Assembly (NCBI GenBank): GCA_048013815.1
Contig: CM106586.1
Location: 22,630,001-22,694,000 of the forward strand
Reading direction: 5' to 3'
Source of the DNA: Setoptus koraiensis
Lineage: Eukaryota; Arthropoda
Length of the DNA: 64,000 nt
Shown: piece after piece, positions 1 to 10,021 of the stretch
Position numbering within the stretch: position 1 is the first letter of the stretch
Layout: each line of letters starts with the position of its first letter
The notes under the pieces: generated by a model
The model's database searches: none
Told to the model about the DNA's origin: nothing
Seen by the model: only the letters and a program-made list of their open reading frames with translations
Program-made: the position numbers and the translations under genes

Positions 1-107
1 AAGTGATTTTCACACAATGCTCACTCTAATAATAAATAATATTATTGTATATTATTAACAATGTATATTCCAATCACAATGATCGATGTAATGTATCGGG
101 CGCATAG

Positions 108-324
108 GACGGGCATATTTGATGATTCATCTTGCTCAAATAGACGCAGTGACGTAGATCATGCCATCGTCATTGTTGGCTACGGAAAAGAAAACGGAGT
201 CGACTATTGGCTCATCAAAAACTCTTGGGGAACCACCGATTGGGGCGAAGGTGGCTACGCTAAATACAGGCGAGGCAAGTATGCCTGCTCTATCGGCCAC
301 TGGGGTTGGGTAGTCACAAGCTAA
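108..324 (+). CDS. Papain-like (C1A) cysteine protease, last exon only
   Basis: This is the C-terminal part of a cathepsin L/papain-type cysteine protease, a secreted or lysosomal endopeptidase. The catalytic His lies in DVDHAIVIVGYG and the catalytic Asn in YWLIKNSWGTT, followed by the family pattern WGEGGY and a final Cys in KYACSIG. The catalytic Cys and the propeptide must lie upstream of the window. I place the exon start after a likely acceptor (gcgcatag, ending at 107), because homology begins at TGIFDD and the AT-rich sequence before it, although open from 61, does not resemble the family. The stop is at 322-324. The ending GHWGWVVTS is not the usual cathepsin L terminus. Mite digestive proteases and allergens belong to this family, but the subfamily cannot be fixed from this fragment. 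Family call is firm; exon start is less certain. Confidence 0.85.
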
Positions 325-409
325 GCCTGATGAATGATGTTTGGTTCGAGCTCCCCCTACTATTATTAGATATTTATCACTAACATTTTAGCGCATTTCA
401 ATATGTTCT

Positions 410-415
410 TTTATT
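410..415 (-). terminator. Polyadenylation signal AATAAA for the Rieske gene
   Basis: TTTATT on the + strand reads AATAAA on the - strand, 60 nt past the Rieske stop. With the + strand signal at 431-436 it makes the 3' ends of two convergent genes overlap. Confidence 0.5.
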
Positions 416-430
416 TCATTTGTTAATCCA

Positions 431-436
431 AATAAA
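431..436 (+). terminator. Polyadenylation signal AATAAA for the cysteine protease
   Basis: An AATAAA hexamer lies about 107 nt after the protease stop codon, in an AT-rich 3' region. It is the first canonical hexamer downstream. Cleavage shortly after it would put the transcript end inside the 3' end of the opposing Rieske gene. Confidence 0.5.
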
Positions 437-475
437 ATCCAAATAATAACAACTATGTATCGTACATTTCATCAT

Positions 476-1129
476 CTAACCTACGAGTAATGTGTCTTCT
501 GACAAAAATTCATATGGTGGCACCTCCAAATTTCTGGGAGCGGGACCCTTTCTTGCTCTTCCTGAGGCGTCGTAATGTGATCCGTGACATGGGCAATAGT
601 ATCCGTTGAAATCGCCTTTGTTTGCTATGGGTACACAACCCAAATGCGTGCACACACCGATAATAACAAGCCATTCGGGCTTTTGAGTTCGGCTTGAATC
701 AGTTTCGGGATCTCTTAATAGTGATAGATCAGTGTTGGAACATTCGCTAATTTCAGCTGGTGTCCGATGACGAACAAACAATGGCTTTCCTCTCCATTTA
801 ATGATGGCGTTTTTGCCAGGGGGTATATCGGCCAATTTAACTTCGACCTTTGATAGAGCTAACACGTCCTTAGAAGGTGACATTGAAGCTATTAATTTAG
901 TGACAGCTGACTTGGCAAACACTGCCATTCCAGCGCCCGTGGTGGCGGTCATGAGATAACTGAAAACTCTACGGCCATCCTCGGAGGTTCCTTGACTCTT
1001 TAGAACGTTCTTGGTTGAAGGTCGTCTGTATTTGGTGTAATCGGGCATCTCAATATCCGTGTGGGCAAGTCGGACCAACATAATGCGACTTGGCGCTCCG
1101 GCGACCTTCAACAAATTTGACGACATCAT
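476..1129 (-). CDS. UQCRFS1: Rieske iron-sulfur protein of cytochrome bc1 (complex III)
   Basis: This is the Rieske 2Fe-2S subunit of ubiquinol-cytochrome c reductase, which passes electrons from ubiquinol to cytochrome c1 at the mitochondrial inner membrane. From the first ATG (1127-1129, followed at once by a second ATG) it is 217 residues in a single exon. Box I (CTHLGC, about residues 160-165) and box II (CPCHGS, about 179-184) carry the two Cys and two His cluster ligands and the disulfide pair. A membrane helix spans about residues 57-82, followed by the hinge. The sequence [16 protein letters not shown] matches the start of the mature protein in other animals. The presequence is only about 20 residues ([15 protein letters not shown]...), much shorter than the roughly 78 residues of mammals. 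The frame stays open upstream to about 1159, but without an ATG. It diverges from the poly(A) polymerase gene and converges on the protease gene. Confidence 0.95.
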   Translation of the reverse strand: MMSSNLLKVAGAPSRIMLVRLAHTDIEMPDYTKYRRPSTKNVLKSQGTSEDGRRVFSYLMTATTGAGMAVFAKSAVTKLIASMSPSKDVLALSKVEVKLADIPPGKNAIIKWRGKPLFVRHRTPAEISECSNTDLSLLRDPETDSSRTQKPEWLVIIGVCTHLGCVPIANKGDFNGYYCPCHGSHYDASGRARKGPAPRNLEVPPYEFLSEDTLLVG

Positions 1130-1159
1130 TTTGATTCCGACGACAAGTAACAGTGTCAA

Positions 1160-1842
1160 ATATATTAATTTTAATTAGTTGCAATTAGTTGATTATCTAT
1201 TTCCTAATTTGATTGACAATTGCTAGATTACTATGCCAAATATTCTTTTTTCGAGCACTTCACTTTGATAAGACAGTGATTGCAGTGTTTAATTCAAGGC
1301 TGCAAAGGGATTCTACGCTGTCCTCATGCGCAGACATTCGGAGCGCCAGTTTTGAACTGGCTCAAAATGGAATTTCTGATATTTTCTCGTGCGATCAAAA
1401 GATTTTCCTTGATTTCTTCCTAGGATTTCTCTCACAATTGTCAGAATGCTCCATAGCTGAATTCGAATCGAGGATGTCCCATGCGAAGAGGGAAAGAACG
1501 CGGTCAACGGAATAATTTAATCTCACAAAGTCAGAATTCCTAGAAGCTGGGGAGATAGTAGTGAATGGTGCCCAGCTCTTCGTTTCGCAGGCTATTTCAT
1601 AGGCCACCATAAATTGCCATCATTTGTTTTGACGCACTAACCCAAGCGATGACTGAGCGCAAGTGACGCACAAGCACACATACGAAGAAGCAGTTTATCG
1701 TGTCGACTTCGGCGTAAACTGCACACATGTGACAATGTTTGCAGCCACGATCTAGGCACGCCACAATTGAATATATCTTTATTTATCAGAGTTTTGTTTT
1801 TATTATTAGTTTCCTCAAAACAATAATATCTAGACCACCAAA
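1160..1842. promoter_or_regulatory. Divergent intergenic region between Rieske and poly(A) polymerase genes
   Basis: This 0.7 kb stretch separates two head-to-head genes for mitochondrial proteins and must hold both promoters and 5' leaders. The ends are AT-rich (about 1160-1215 and 1765-1840). No clear TATA box was identified for either gene. Overlapping frames of 64-100 codons occur on both strands at about 1213-1610 with no recognisable homology; see findings. Confidence 0.5.
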
Positions 1843-3648
1843 ATGCTGGCGTCACTATCGAGAGCTGTCACGCCAAGCCGTCCCAAAGCCGCCTGTTCCT
1901 ACATAAAAAGATACAGGGACTACAAGAGCCTGATCGATGACGCAAAACACCGTGCAAGGAATACCATCTTGATCCAGCATGACTCCAACCAACACTATGT
2001 TAACATGTGTAACAAACTTAAAGATGTTCGCCAGATATTTCACATTGAGCAGGGACCATCCAGAGGAGTGTCATTGATAGAATTCAGGAGTTACGAGGCC
2101 CTCAGCAAGGCAACAAAAGGAGCAATACACCGCTATGGAAAATTCCCCCTGCCAACGAGGATGTTTCGAGTGAACCGCCTTCTAGAGTGTATGCAGGCCG
2201 AGGAAGCCATCACAACCGCCGCTGCCGCCACCACCACAACCATTACCACCACCACAACCACCGCGAACAACAAAGGAAGCACCTCAGCATCGAGCGAGAA
2301 GCAGAAGCGGTTCACGGAAACAATCGACATTGCTCAGATTAGGTGTTCAATGGAAAATGAATTCTCAACATTTGAGGATCTAATAAATAATCATAGAATG
2401 TCAGAATATGCGCTCAGGTTAAGATTTTTCACATTGTCTCAGCTGGAGGAGATACTATGTCAGGGCCTATTCAAGGAATTTGAACTCCTACCCTTTGGAT
2501 CATCTGTGATAGATATTGGTACAAATTTTAGCGATTTGGACATATTGATGACGCGTAAAAACTATGAGAAATGCATTGAAAACTGGTCCTTAGATGCAAT
2601 ACCAGCCACTGTAAACAATCAATTAATCGAGCAACAGGGCTTGTCTCTCGTTCATTATGATAGCGATCTCACACATATAGACCAACATTTTCACAGAGGC
2701 ATTGGAATAAATTTACTGGCCACTAAATTGAAAACTTTCATGCCATCTATTAGGAGAGGTTCAGTGTTATCCCTACCAAGAGCGCGTGTTCCTATTGTAA
2801 AATTTACATTCGATCTGACAGAGGTAGACTGTGATCTATCACTAAATCTAGGATTAACGAAAGGCAAGCTTAGCGATAGTCACTCAGGCCCGTTAATGTC
2901 CAGATTACTGTTCGCTATTTGTAAATCAACAAATATTTTTGCAGCCTTTGCAACATGCATTCGTTCGTTCGCTAGATTAAGAGGAATCACAACGTCTGTC
3001 TACACTCAGCAAAGTTTTTCAAATTTTCAGTTGCTCACATTGATAATATTTTATCTCCAGCAAGTGCCTGTTCCACATCAGGTGAAACGGAAATCGGGAC
3101 ACCAGAAATTTATTTTACCACCATTGAGTAACAACGGCGCAAGCAGCTCAAGTGCCAATTCACGTTGGAACGAATGCAATTATATTCACAACCCAGATAG
3201 TCAATTGGATGTTGATGAAGAGGTATTATATACAATTTTGCCAAATCTTATAGTGGACTTTTTTGATTATTACGATAAATTTGACTTTGATAATCAAGGC
3301 ATTTGCCTGCTCAGCGGTAGGACTTTCAAAAGGTATCGAGATAACGATGATGACAGATGTTCGCCCGTGCATGTCGCTAATCCATTTGATAAGAGTTTAA
3401 ATGTTTGTAAGAATGTAACCGAGGACGCACTGACTAATTTTCTCAGCGAGATCAACGCGACCCTGGTTGACATAAACGAAAAAGAGAGATCATCTAGTGG
3501 CCTGTTGGAGATTCTGATGCGAACCAACAACAAGAGTTCTTCGCAATCATCAGAAGAATCAGGAGAGGATTTGGACACTGATATTGATATAAACAACATA
3601 AGCAATGTTTTATTCGGAGAGGAGCCCGGCAAGGAAAAAGTTAGTTGA
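1843..3648 (+). CDS. MTPAP: Mitochondrial poly(A) RNA polymerase (MTPAP-like)
   Basis: This 601-residue single-exon protein is a non-canonical poly(A) polymerase of the DNA polymerase beta-like nucleotidyltransferase superfamily. Such enzymes add A-tails to mitochondrial mRNAs. The catalytic signature is PFGSS at about 217-221, followed by SDLD, giving the Asp pair at 231 and 233. The third metal-binding Asp is in VDCDLSLN (D331). A PAP-associated helical region follows, with NFQLLTLIIFYLQ. The N-terminus (MLASLSRAVTPSRPK) is basic and Ser-rich, as expected for mitochondrial import. The segment TILIQHDSNQHY resembles the N-terminal RNA-binding-like domain of MTPAP. A low-complexity Ala/Thr run (122-140) lies between the domains and is probably a disordered linker. 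The C-terminus is Ser- and acidic-rich. The start has a good context (accaaaATG). AATAAA follows about 40 nt after the stop. Confidence 0.9.
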   Translation: MLASLSRAVTPSRPKAACSYIKRYRDYKSLIDDAKHRARNTILIQHDSNQHYVNMCNKLKDVRQIFHIEQGPSRGVSLIEFRSYEALSKATKGAIHRYGKFPLPTRMFRVNRLLECMQAEEAITTAAAATTTTITTTTTTANNKGSTSASSEKQKRFTETIDIAQIRCSMENEFSTFEDLINNHRMSEYALRLRFFTLSQLEEILCQGLFKEFELLPFGSSVIDIGTNFSDLDILMTRKNYEKCIENWSLDAIPATVNNQLIEQQGLSLVHYDSDLTHIDQHFHRGIGINLLATKLKTFMPSIRRGSVLSLPRARVPIVKFTFDLTEVDCDLSLNLGLTKGKLSDSHSGPLMSRLLFAICKSTNIFAAFATCIRSFARLRGITTSVYTQQSFSNFQLLTLIIFYLQQVPVPHQVKRKSGHQKFILPPLSNNGASSSSANSRWNECNYIHNPDSQLDVDEEVLYTILPNLIVDFFDYYDKFDFDNQGICLLSGRTFKRYRDNDDDRCSPVHVANPFDKSLNVCKNVTEDALTNFLSEINATLVDINEKERSSSGLLEILMRTNNKSSSQSSEESGEDLDTDIDINNISNVLFGEEPGKEKVS

Positions 3649-3687
3649 TGAGTGTAGTGGACGTATAGTTAATAATAATTTATATTA

Positions 3688-3693
3688 AATAAA
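3688..3693 (+). terminator. Polyadenylation signal AATAAA for the poly(A) polymerase gene
   Basis: This AATAAA lies in an AT-rich stretch about 40 nt after the stop codon at 3646-3648, a normal distance for a short 3' UTR. Confidence 0.65.
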
Positions 3694-3847
3694 CTGACCA
3701 ATAGTTTGTTACGTTTACACAGAAAGTTATCTGAATCGTTATCTGAAGTTGATCGCGGGCGCCCATAACAATTAGCGTTTTTTGTTTGTTTCTATCATTT
3801 GATGATTGAATTTTGATGTAATGTCGTAATGTAATTCGGCTGAAGAA

Positions 3848-3871
3848 TACTATAAACTTTATAGTATAAAG
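3848..3871 (+). promoter_or_regulatory. Candidate TATA element upstream of the ankyrin gene
   Basis: A 19 bp hairpin-like palindrome (tactataaa / tttatagta arms) is directly followed by TATAAAG (3865-3871). It lies after the poly(A) polymerase 3' end and about 840 bp before the ankyrin ATG, where a long 5' UTR could begin. No transcript evidence; the start could be elsewhere. Confidence 0.3.
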
Positions 3872-3894
3872 TAGCTTTGGCAAGTTAACTCCGC

Positions 3895-4705
3895 CCGTTC
3901 TTTAGTTGTCGCCTTGCGAAATTGCCAGAGGTCGCCACCATCGCTCTTGACCACTTGTTGCTCATGCTCTGTCCAGCGATTTGTAGTGGACACAAACAAC
4001 ATCATACCACAGTGTGAAGCAACGTGTCCATTAGTGTTGGCTGCATTTGAGGGTGCTCATTCGAGAACTGGCCGTCGTCCATTGCAGACCGTTTGCATTT
4101 CGTAATGTTATTTGTTGTCGCGAGCGTTTTGTCTAAGGGCTAACGTTATGAAACAAACAGACGACATATTGTCAACAAAAGTGAAAAAAATATTTGATAC
4201 AACAATCAAGCAGCATCTAGCAGTTAACAATCAAGCTACGAGAAGATCACGAGAAGATAGCATTAAAAATTTGCATTTGTTGCCGTATAAATTGTTGTGT
4301 CGTGTGTGTGTGTGTCGGCACACGAGACACGAAAAATTGAAGATAATGATATCGCACTGCACTAACATGAGCGGCGAGAACAAGCATCACAAGCATAAAA
4401 TAATCAAAATAAGATAATCAATAATAATCAGTATAGCAACATAGGCGCAAGAAAAGCAGCAAATAACAACCAAAGAATCAGAAGAATCAAGAGAATCGAC
4501 AGAGTCGGAAGAATCGACATAATCGACAGAGTCGAAAGAATCGGCAGAATCGACAGAATCAAAAGAATTGAAAGAATCAAAAGAAGAAGAAAGAAGAAGA
4601 AAGGTGAAGAGAATTGACTCAGAGAAGAGTTGATGCGATCGACAAGATCAGCAAATAGAAGAAAATAACAAGAAAAAGAAGAAGAAGAAAAAAATCAAGA
4701 AAAGC
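3895..4705 (+). other. Probable 5' leader of the ANKRD6-like gene, purine-rich at its 3' end
   Basis: No convincing gene is seen here. From about 4490 the sequence becomes an imperfect series of AGAATCGAC-like units and then a GAA/AAG purine-rich tract that leads directly into the ATG at 4706. A frame of about 100 codons at 4112-4417 has no recognisable features and is probably leader sequence. An intron within this leader cannot be excluded. Confidence 0.4.
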
Positions 4706-4876
4706 ATGAAGCCAACGACCAGTGCCGGCCAGCCGGAATCGGCGCCTCAAGCGGCCGCACCAGCGGCCACGATAGGCAATTTCACCAATTTGCATACTGC
4801 CGCCAACGAGGGCCAAACGGACGTGGTGCGTTTGTTGCTGCGTTGCGGGGCCCCAGTGAACGCGCAAGACCATGTG
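4706..4876 (+). CDS. ANKRD6: ANKRD6-like exon 1: start codon, Ala/Pro-rich leader and first ankyrin repeat
   Basis: The exon encodes 57 residues: a short Ala/Pro/Gln-rich leader (MKPTTSAGQPESAPQ...), then an ankyrin repeat with TNLHTAANEGQTDVVRLLL and GAPVNAQDH. It ends at a strong donor, gtaagt, after GTG (4874-4876). A weaker donor three bases earlier (gtggta after 4873) would drop the Val and keep the exact 33-residue register with exon 2. The ATG follows a purine-rich leader. The reading frame dies shortly after the donor, as expected for an intron. Confidence 0.8.
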
Positions 4877-5385
4877 GTAAGTAGATGCAAAGTAGAGACA
4901 GTTGATTAGTGGCGATATTCGTATCATTGTCACATTGTTGCGAGATCATGGTGGCGAGACCATGGTGGCGAGACCATGGTGGCGAGATGATGGCGACGAG
5001 GGAAACGAGTGCATAAAATGGAGAGATTGAGATAATGAAAGCGAGCGATCAAATTGAACGAGAGAGTGTCCAACAATCAGCGAGCGACCTCTTTCTATTA
5101 TAATCGTAAACTGTGGCCAGCTGTTTTCATTAATGAATTAATGAAGAGCCAACAGGATCGAGTTTCGGCGCATCTGTCGGTGACGTTGTTGCCGTTTATG
5201 TCGGAGTAGGCTTAGCTTAAATTTCAATTTTAGTTAGTTTTCGTTTAATTCCCTCAGCGTCTGATTGAAATCGCAATTGCAACTGGCCGTCGCGGCGAGC
5301 TGCATTGGCTATTCGCGGCCCATAGAAACGTTCTGAAGGCAACAGGTTTGGCCAGCGCCGACCGTTAGCCGTTGTTGTTGCTGCC

Positions 5386-5416
<31 letters not shown>

Positions 5417-8400
5417 TCGCTGTTGTTGCTGCTGCTGGCTGGCTCGCCAGGCGCCTACCTGTTGCGGTTTGGGCTTGCTGGCCGCCGGTCACATGCGACT
5501 GGCGAGAGTTAATGTCTGTTCGGCGGCGCAAACGAGACGCAAACGAGACGCAAACGAGGGCCAAATGAGACAGGCAAATGATGACGCCGATGATGTGAGC
5601 GCGGTCACTCGCTTGACGACTAAATGTCCAATAATAATCAACGGACAGCGGCGAGAGCTCGGCGGCGGCGCCGGCAGCAGCATCGACGAGACAGCAGCGA
5701 CGAGAAGCGAAAAATTGCCAGCTCGCTAAACGATGCTCATCATTTAGCGGCAACAGCAACAACAACAACAGCAACAACAACAACAGCAACAACAACAGCG
5801 ACGCGGCCCACCTATTAGCGCATCATGCTAATCTAAATATTAATCTAAATAATTGTGTCCGCTAATGGCCGTCGTCTGGTTGCTGTTACAACAAGCGGCC
5901 GGCTCATCATATGGCCATAATGGCTGCGGCCAGCCGGCCGCTAAGACGGCGCTGGCAAGACAGCAACTTTCTTCTGTTGTGCTTTGTTGTTGTGGACATG
6001 GCTTGAATTGTGTCCACCAGTTGCCAAACGGTTGCGGCTTGTTTGCAGGCAGCTCATCAGCGGCGCCATTGCCGTCTAAATGAGACGCATCATTTAAAAT
6101 GATTATCATCATGTCGCCGGCCAACCGGCCGTTGCTGGCCAGTCGTTTAATGGCCAATAAATAATAATTTTTCGCCTGTCTCACCAGAATGAGAATGAGT
6201 CTCGGCCATTCGAAGCCGAGCGCGGCCAGAGTTCGCAGACGCCGAGCGCGGCCAGAATTCGCAGAGACGCCGACGAGAATGAGAATGAGAACGGTGCCGT
6301 GGCGGCTGGCCACAGCTAATGTGGCCGCCGCGCCGCACAGGGGCCGGCCGATATTCGTGAGCGGCATACGCCGGCCGAGCGGATATTCGCCGTCGCTGGC
6401 AGATATTCAGAGATTCGCGGACGCTGCCAGATTCGGCCAGATTCGGCCAGATTCGGCCAGGTTCGGCCAGGTTCGGCGCGGCTCGGCCCGCTCGAAACGA
6501 ACGACCATCGAACATAATAAATTATACGAATCGCTGTTTGTGCGCCCGCTAATGTTTGTTTGCCTGTGTGTGCGACATAACTGTCACACCGGCCGCAGCG
6601 CTGACCAGTGGCCGGCAAGACACACTGGCCAAAACACAAACTGTCTTGGCAAATTTATTGCACTTGCCAGCTATTTACATGCGCCAGTCGCCGATGATGC
6701 GCCTGCGCCATTTCCCCACAGCCGCTCTCACCTGAGCGCTCACCTGAGCCGCTCACCTGTGCCACTCACCTGTGCTCGCCAGCCAGCTAGCCAGCCAGCC
6801 TCACTCACCTGAGCGACAGAGGGAGCTCACAACTTACCTTGTCAAGTGAGCGATCGGTCAGCTCGGTGGTCGTCGCCGAGCGGCTGATTTGCATGCCCAC
6901 AGAGCGCACACTGTCGCTAAACTCTGCAGTCTGGCCGCCCTCAACTGACGCTGCAGTCCGACCGGCGCTGCAGTCCGACCGGGATCCCGTGTAGGTTGCA
7001 TGATGTAACTGCACATGTCTGATTGTGTCCGATTGCGGCCCAGCTCACGGTGTCCGGTTGCGAGCCGCTGCTGCGGGTGCTTGCGCCGCCCGATCAGCTG
7101 TGCCGGTTATCGGACGTGCCGACGGTGATGGATCGGCCCGCTCGGCTCGTTTGGGTGCCGTCGATACGGGAATCGGGCGCCGTTTGCCCGATTTCGAACC
7201 GGCCCGTCGCTGGCCACGGGCCAGCAGTTTTTTGCATGCCGCTTGGGCCACCGCTCAGTTGGCGCAGTTTCCAGTTGGCGATTGGCAATTCTCAGTTCGC
7301 GGCTCGATTGGCAATTCTCAGTTCGCGACTCTCGATTGGCGATTCTCAATTCGCGGCTCTCAGTTGCAACTTGCAACTCGGAGCGTCAGCCAGAGAGAGC
7401 GCTCGTTGGACGGCGCGAGGCTTCTCTCGAGCGCTTCCAAGTTCGAACGCTCCGAAGCCTTCGAACGCTTCGAACGCCAACTGACGCCACGCTGCATCGT
7501 CATGAGCGTCGCCGGCACCGTCCGCATCATGAGCGCCATCGTGAGCACCGTCGTGAGCGGCGACAACGCACCACCAGGCTGCAGCATGAACGGCGTGCCG
7601 ACGACCAGCAAACGTTTGTTGCTTCTTGCTGTTCGAATGGCTTCCAATCACTTGATTCACTCGAATCCATCGCTAAGGATTCGAATCCACTGCGACGGCT
7701 TCGACGAGTGGCTCTGGTATCATGTTGCTGCCTTCATTGTGAGAGCGGCGGCCACTTTGCCGTCGGCCTGTGCGGCTCCGGCTGAGCCGAGGCACGGAGC
7801 CCGCAGAAGCCCGCGAAAGCCGCGGAAGCCCGACGAGCGGGCCGACAGTTGATGGGCAGGCCGAGAGCGCCGCTCAGGTGGACGGGCGAGGGCGTTCGCG
7901 CAAACAATCGCGTGAAGAACGCGTAGCGATGGGCCTGTTGCATGGACAGTGGGCAGGTTGTTGCTTCTCAATTAATCGCCGGCGCTGCGTTCGGCCGAAA
8001 CGCGAACAGTCGCATCCGAGCGGCGCGTTCGGACGGCGCGTTCGGGTTCGAGCGGCAGCAGAATCAGCATAATACCAGCAACTTGATAGTGGCAGAATCG
8101 GCAGGCCAATTACGCGTCGTTCGCGACCAACGAAAAGAATACAACGACCAATATTCTCTGCGCAATGTTCTTTCTCTGAAAGGGAATATTTGCAGCGAAC
8201 AGCAACAAGTTCGCAGATGCAGCGGCCATAATCGATCGCCACTGCATCATTACGAGTCCGCTCGGCACGCCCTGTTGGCCCGTTGTTGCCGCTGTTGTTG
8301 ACTCTGTTGCTGTTGCCGCTGTCGTTGTTGGTGTTGTTGCTGCTGTTGTTGTTGTTGCCGCTGTTGTGCGCTCGCAACAACGACGGCCCGAGACGGAACG

Positions 8401-9938
8401 TTCGCTGCATCGGCCATGTTGGCCTTCGCAACGTCGCCGGCACAGGTGATTTTGCGCAAAGTGCGTTCGGCCGGTAATGCGAGTCGCATGCTCGCCAAAC
8501 GGCCGCCAATTCTGACAGCGATTTCCATTTCTAACAGAGATAATCGCGGCACAGAATCCGCCGCACAAGCTCTCCGCGGCGCAACGATCGCCGGCCCGAT
8601 CGAGTCGCCCGAAACTCTCGGGCTGAAACGTTCAGGCTGAAACTCTCAGGCTGAAAGCTGAGACGCTCTCGCAACACAGTAATGTCAGTATTTGGCTAAA
8701 TGATCGCACCGCGCCGCCACCCGGCGCTGCCGGCAATCTCGCCGCGACCCGACGCTACAAAATGACGCCACAAAACGACGCTACAAAATTATGCCGAGAA
8801 TCCGCGTCGCCGACGATCGTGCGCTTGACCGTGACCGCGGCTCGCTAATCTGTCCGATTGACGCCGGCCCCCGAGCGGCCGCCGGTGCACCATTCACTGT
8901 GCGGCCACCGGCGTCACTGCGGCCCGCCGATGAACAGTCGATATACCGCCGATAAAGTCGGCCCGCCAATAGACAGTCGGCCCGACGATGAATGGTCGGC
9001 CCGATGGCCGGTCCACTTACTGTCCGGCGGTGCCGCACGGACAGTAAATAGCGCTCTGCACTCTCGCCGCTCGGGGCGCGACCATTCAAGCGGCGGTTCC
9101 AGTGGGTGGGGGGTCGCCCGAGGACGAGAGCAAAGAACGGAGCGCCGGTTGCGCTGCGCGTCTCCCGACCGCCCGAGCACTCGCTTTCGGCCGGCCGCCC
9201 GAACCGTCGGGCCGCCCGAGCCGCTCGAGCCAGCCGAACATGTGAGCGTGCCAACATGCGAGCACACAATGGACCCGAGCCGCGGACGGACCCGAGCGGC
9301 GGACGAGTCGAGAGCGTCATTGGCCGACATTCCTGGTGTGGCAGAGCATGGCCGCGCTCAGGTTACAGTTGGATAATCCCCTCGTAATACCGATATATGT
9401 GAATTATGCAAGATGTTATTATACATTATAATCCATATGCGCATCGAGAGCTCTCGACAGAATCACCAGACCGGTTGGCGATAACTGTCCAGTTTGGCGT
9501 TGCATTTGAATGGACGGTCCATTATGGAGCTGAGCGGCGCGGATAAGCGCGGATAAGGCCGGCGAAAGGCGACGGGCGACGGGCGAAAGTAACGAAGAGG
9601 AGAATTCCTGCTCCAGCTATAACTCCAACTCAATCGAGACCATTCGAGAGCCAGAGAAAGGGACAGCGAGTTCACTTTGGCGTTCGAATTCCTCTCGCTT
9701 ACTCACCGTTCACTTGCGAGTTGCCAGCACCAATTGACTCGCTATTGTTGCGACCAGTGGCATCCATTGCAACAAGTGCCGGCATAATCAGTGCAGGCCG
9801 ACAGTGCCAACATTCCAGCGACCCAACAAAGTAGATCAATGCGGTGCACAAATTGGATTAGGCACGATTATTACATAATACCTGGACCCTCAGCCTTAAT
9901 TGGATATGTCTGTTTGCGAGCGCATTATGTAATAAGAT

Positions 9939-10021
<83 letters not shown>

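Noticed and set aside
1-107. Upstream extension of the protease frame (from the ATG at 61)
   Set aside because: Sequence before TGIFDD does not resemble the protease family and is AT-rich; more likely the end of an intron.
1130-1159. Ten extra N-terminal codons of the Rieske frame
   Set aside because: The frame is open but has no ATG there; the first ATG pair is at 1124-1129.
7655-7700. Possible tRNA B-box word (attcgaatcc)
   Set aside because: No A box at the right distance and no cloverleaf; the word is part of a ttcgaa-rich region.
7023-7852. Long open frame (about 275 codons) on + strand, with others overlapping on both strands
   Set aside because: GC-rich block where stops are rare; several frames are open at once and the peptide is Arg/Ala/Ser-rich with tandem repeat echoes. 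No domain or splice pair.
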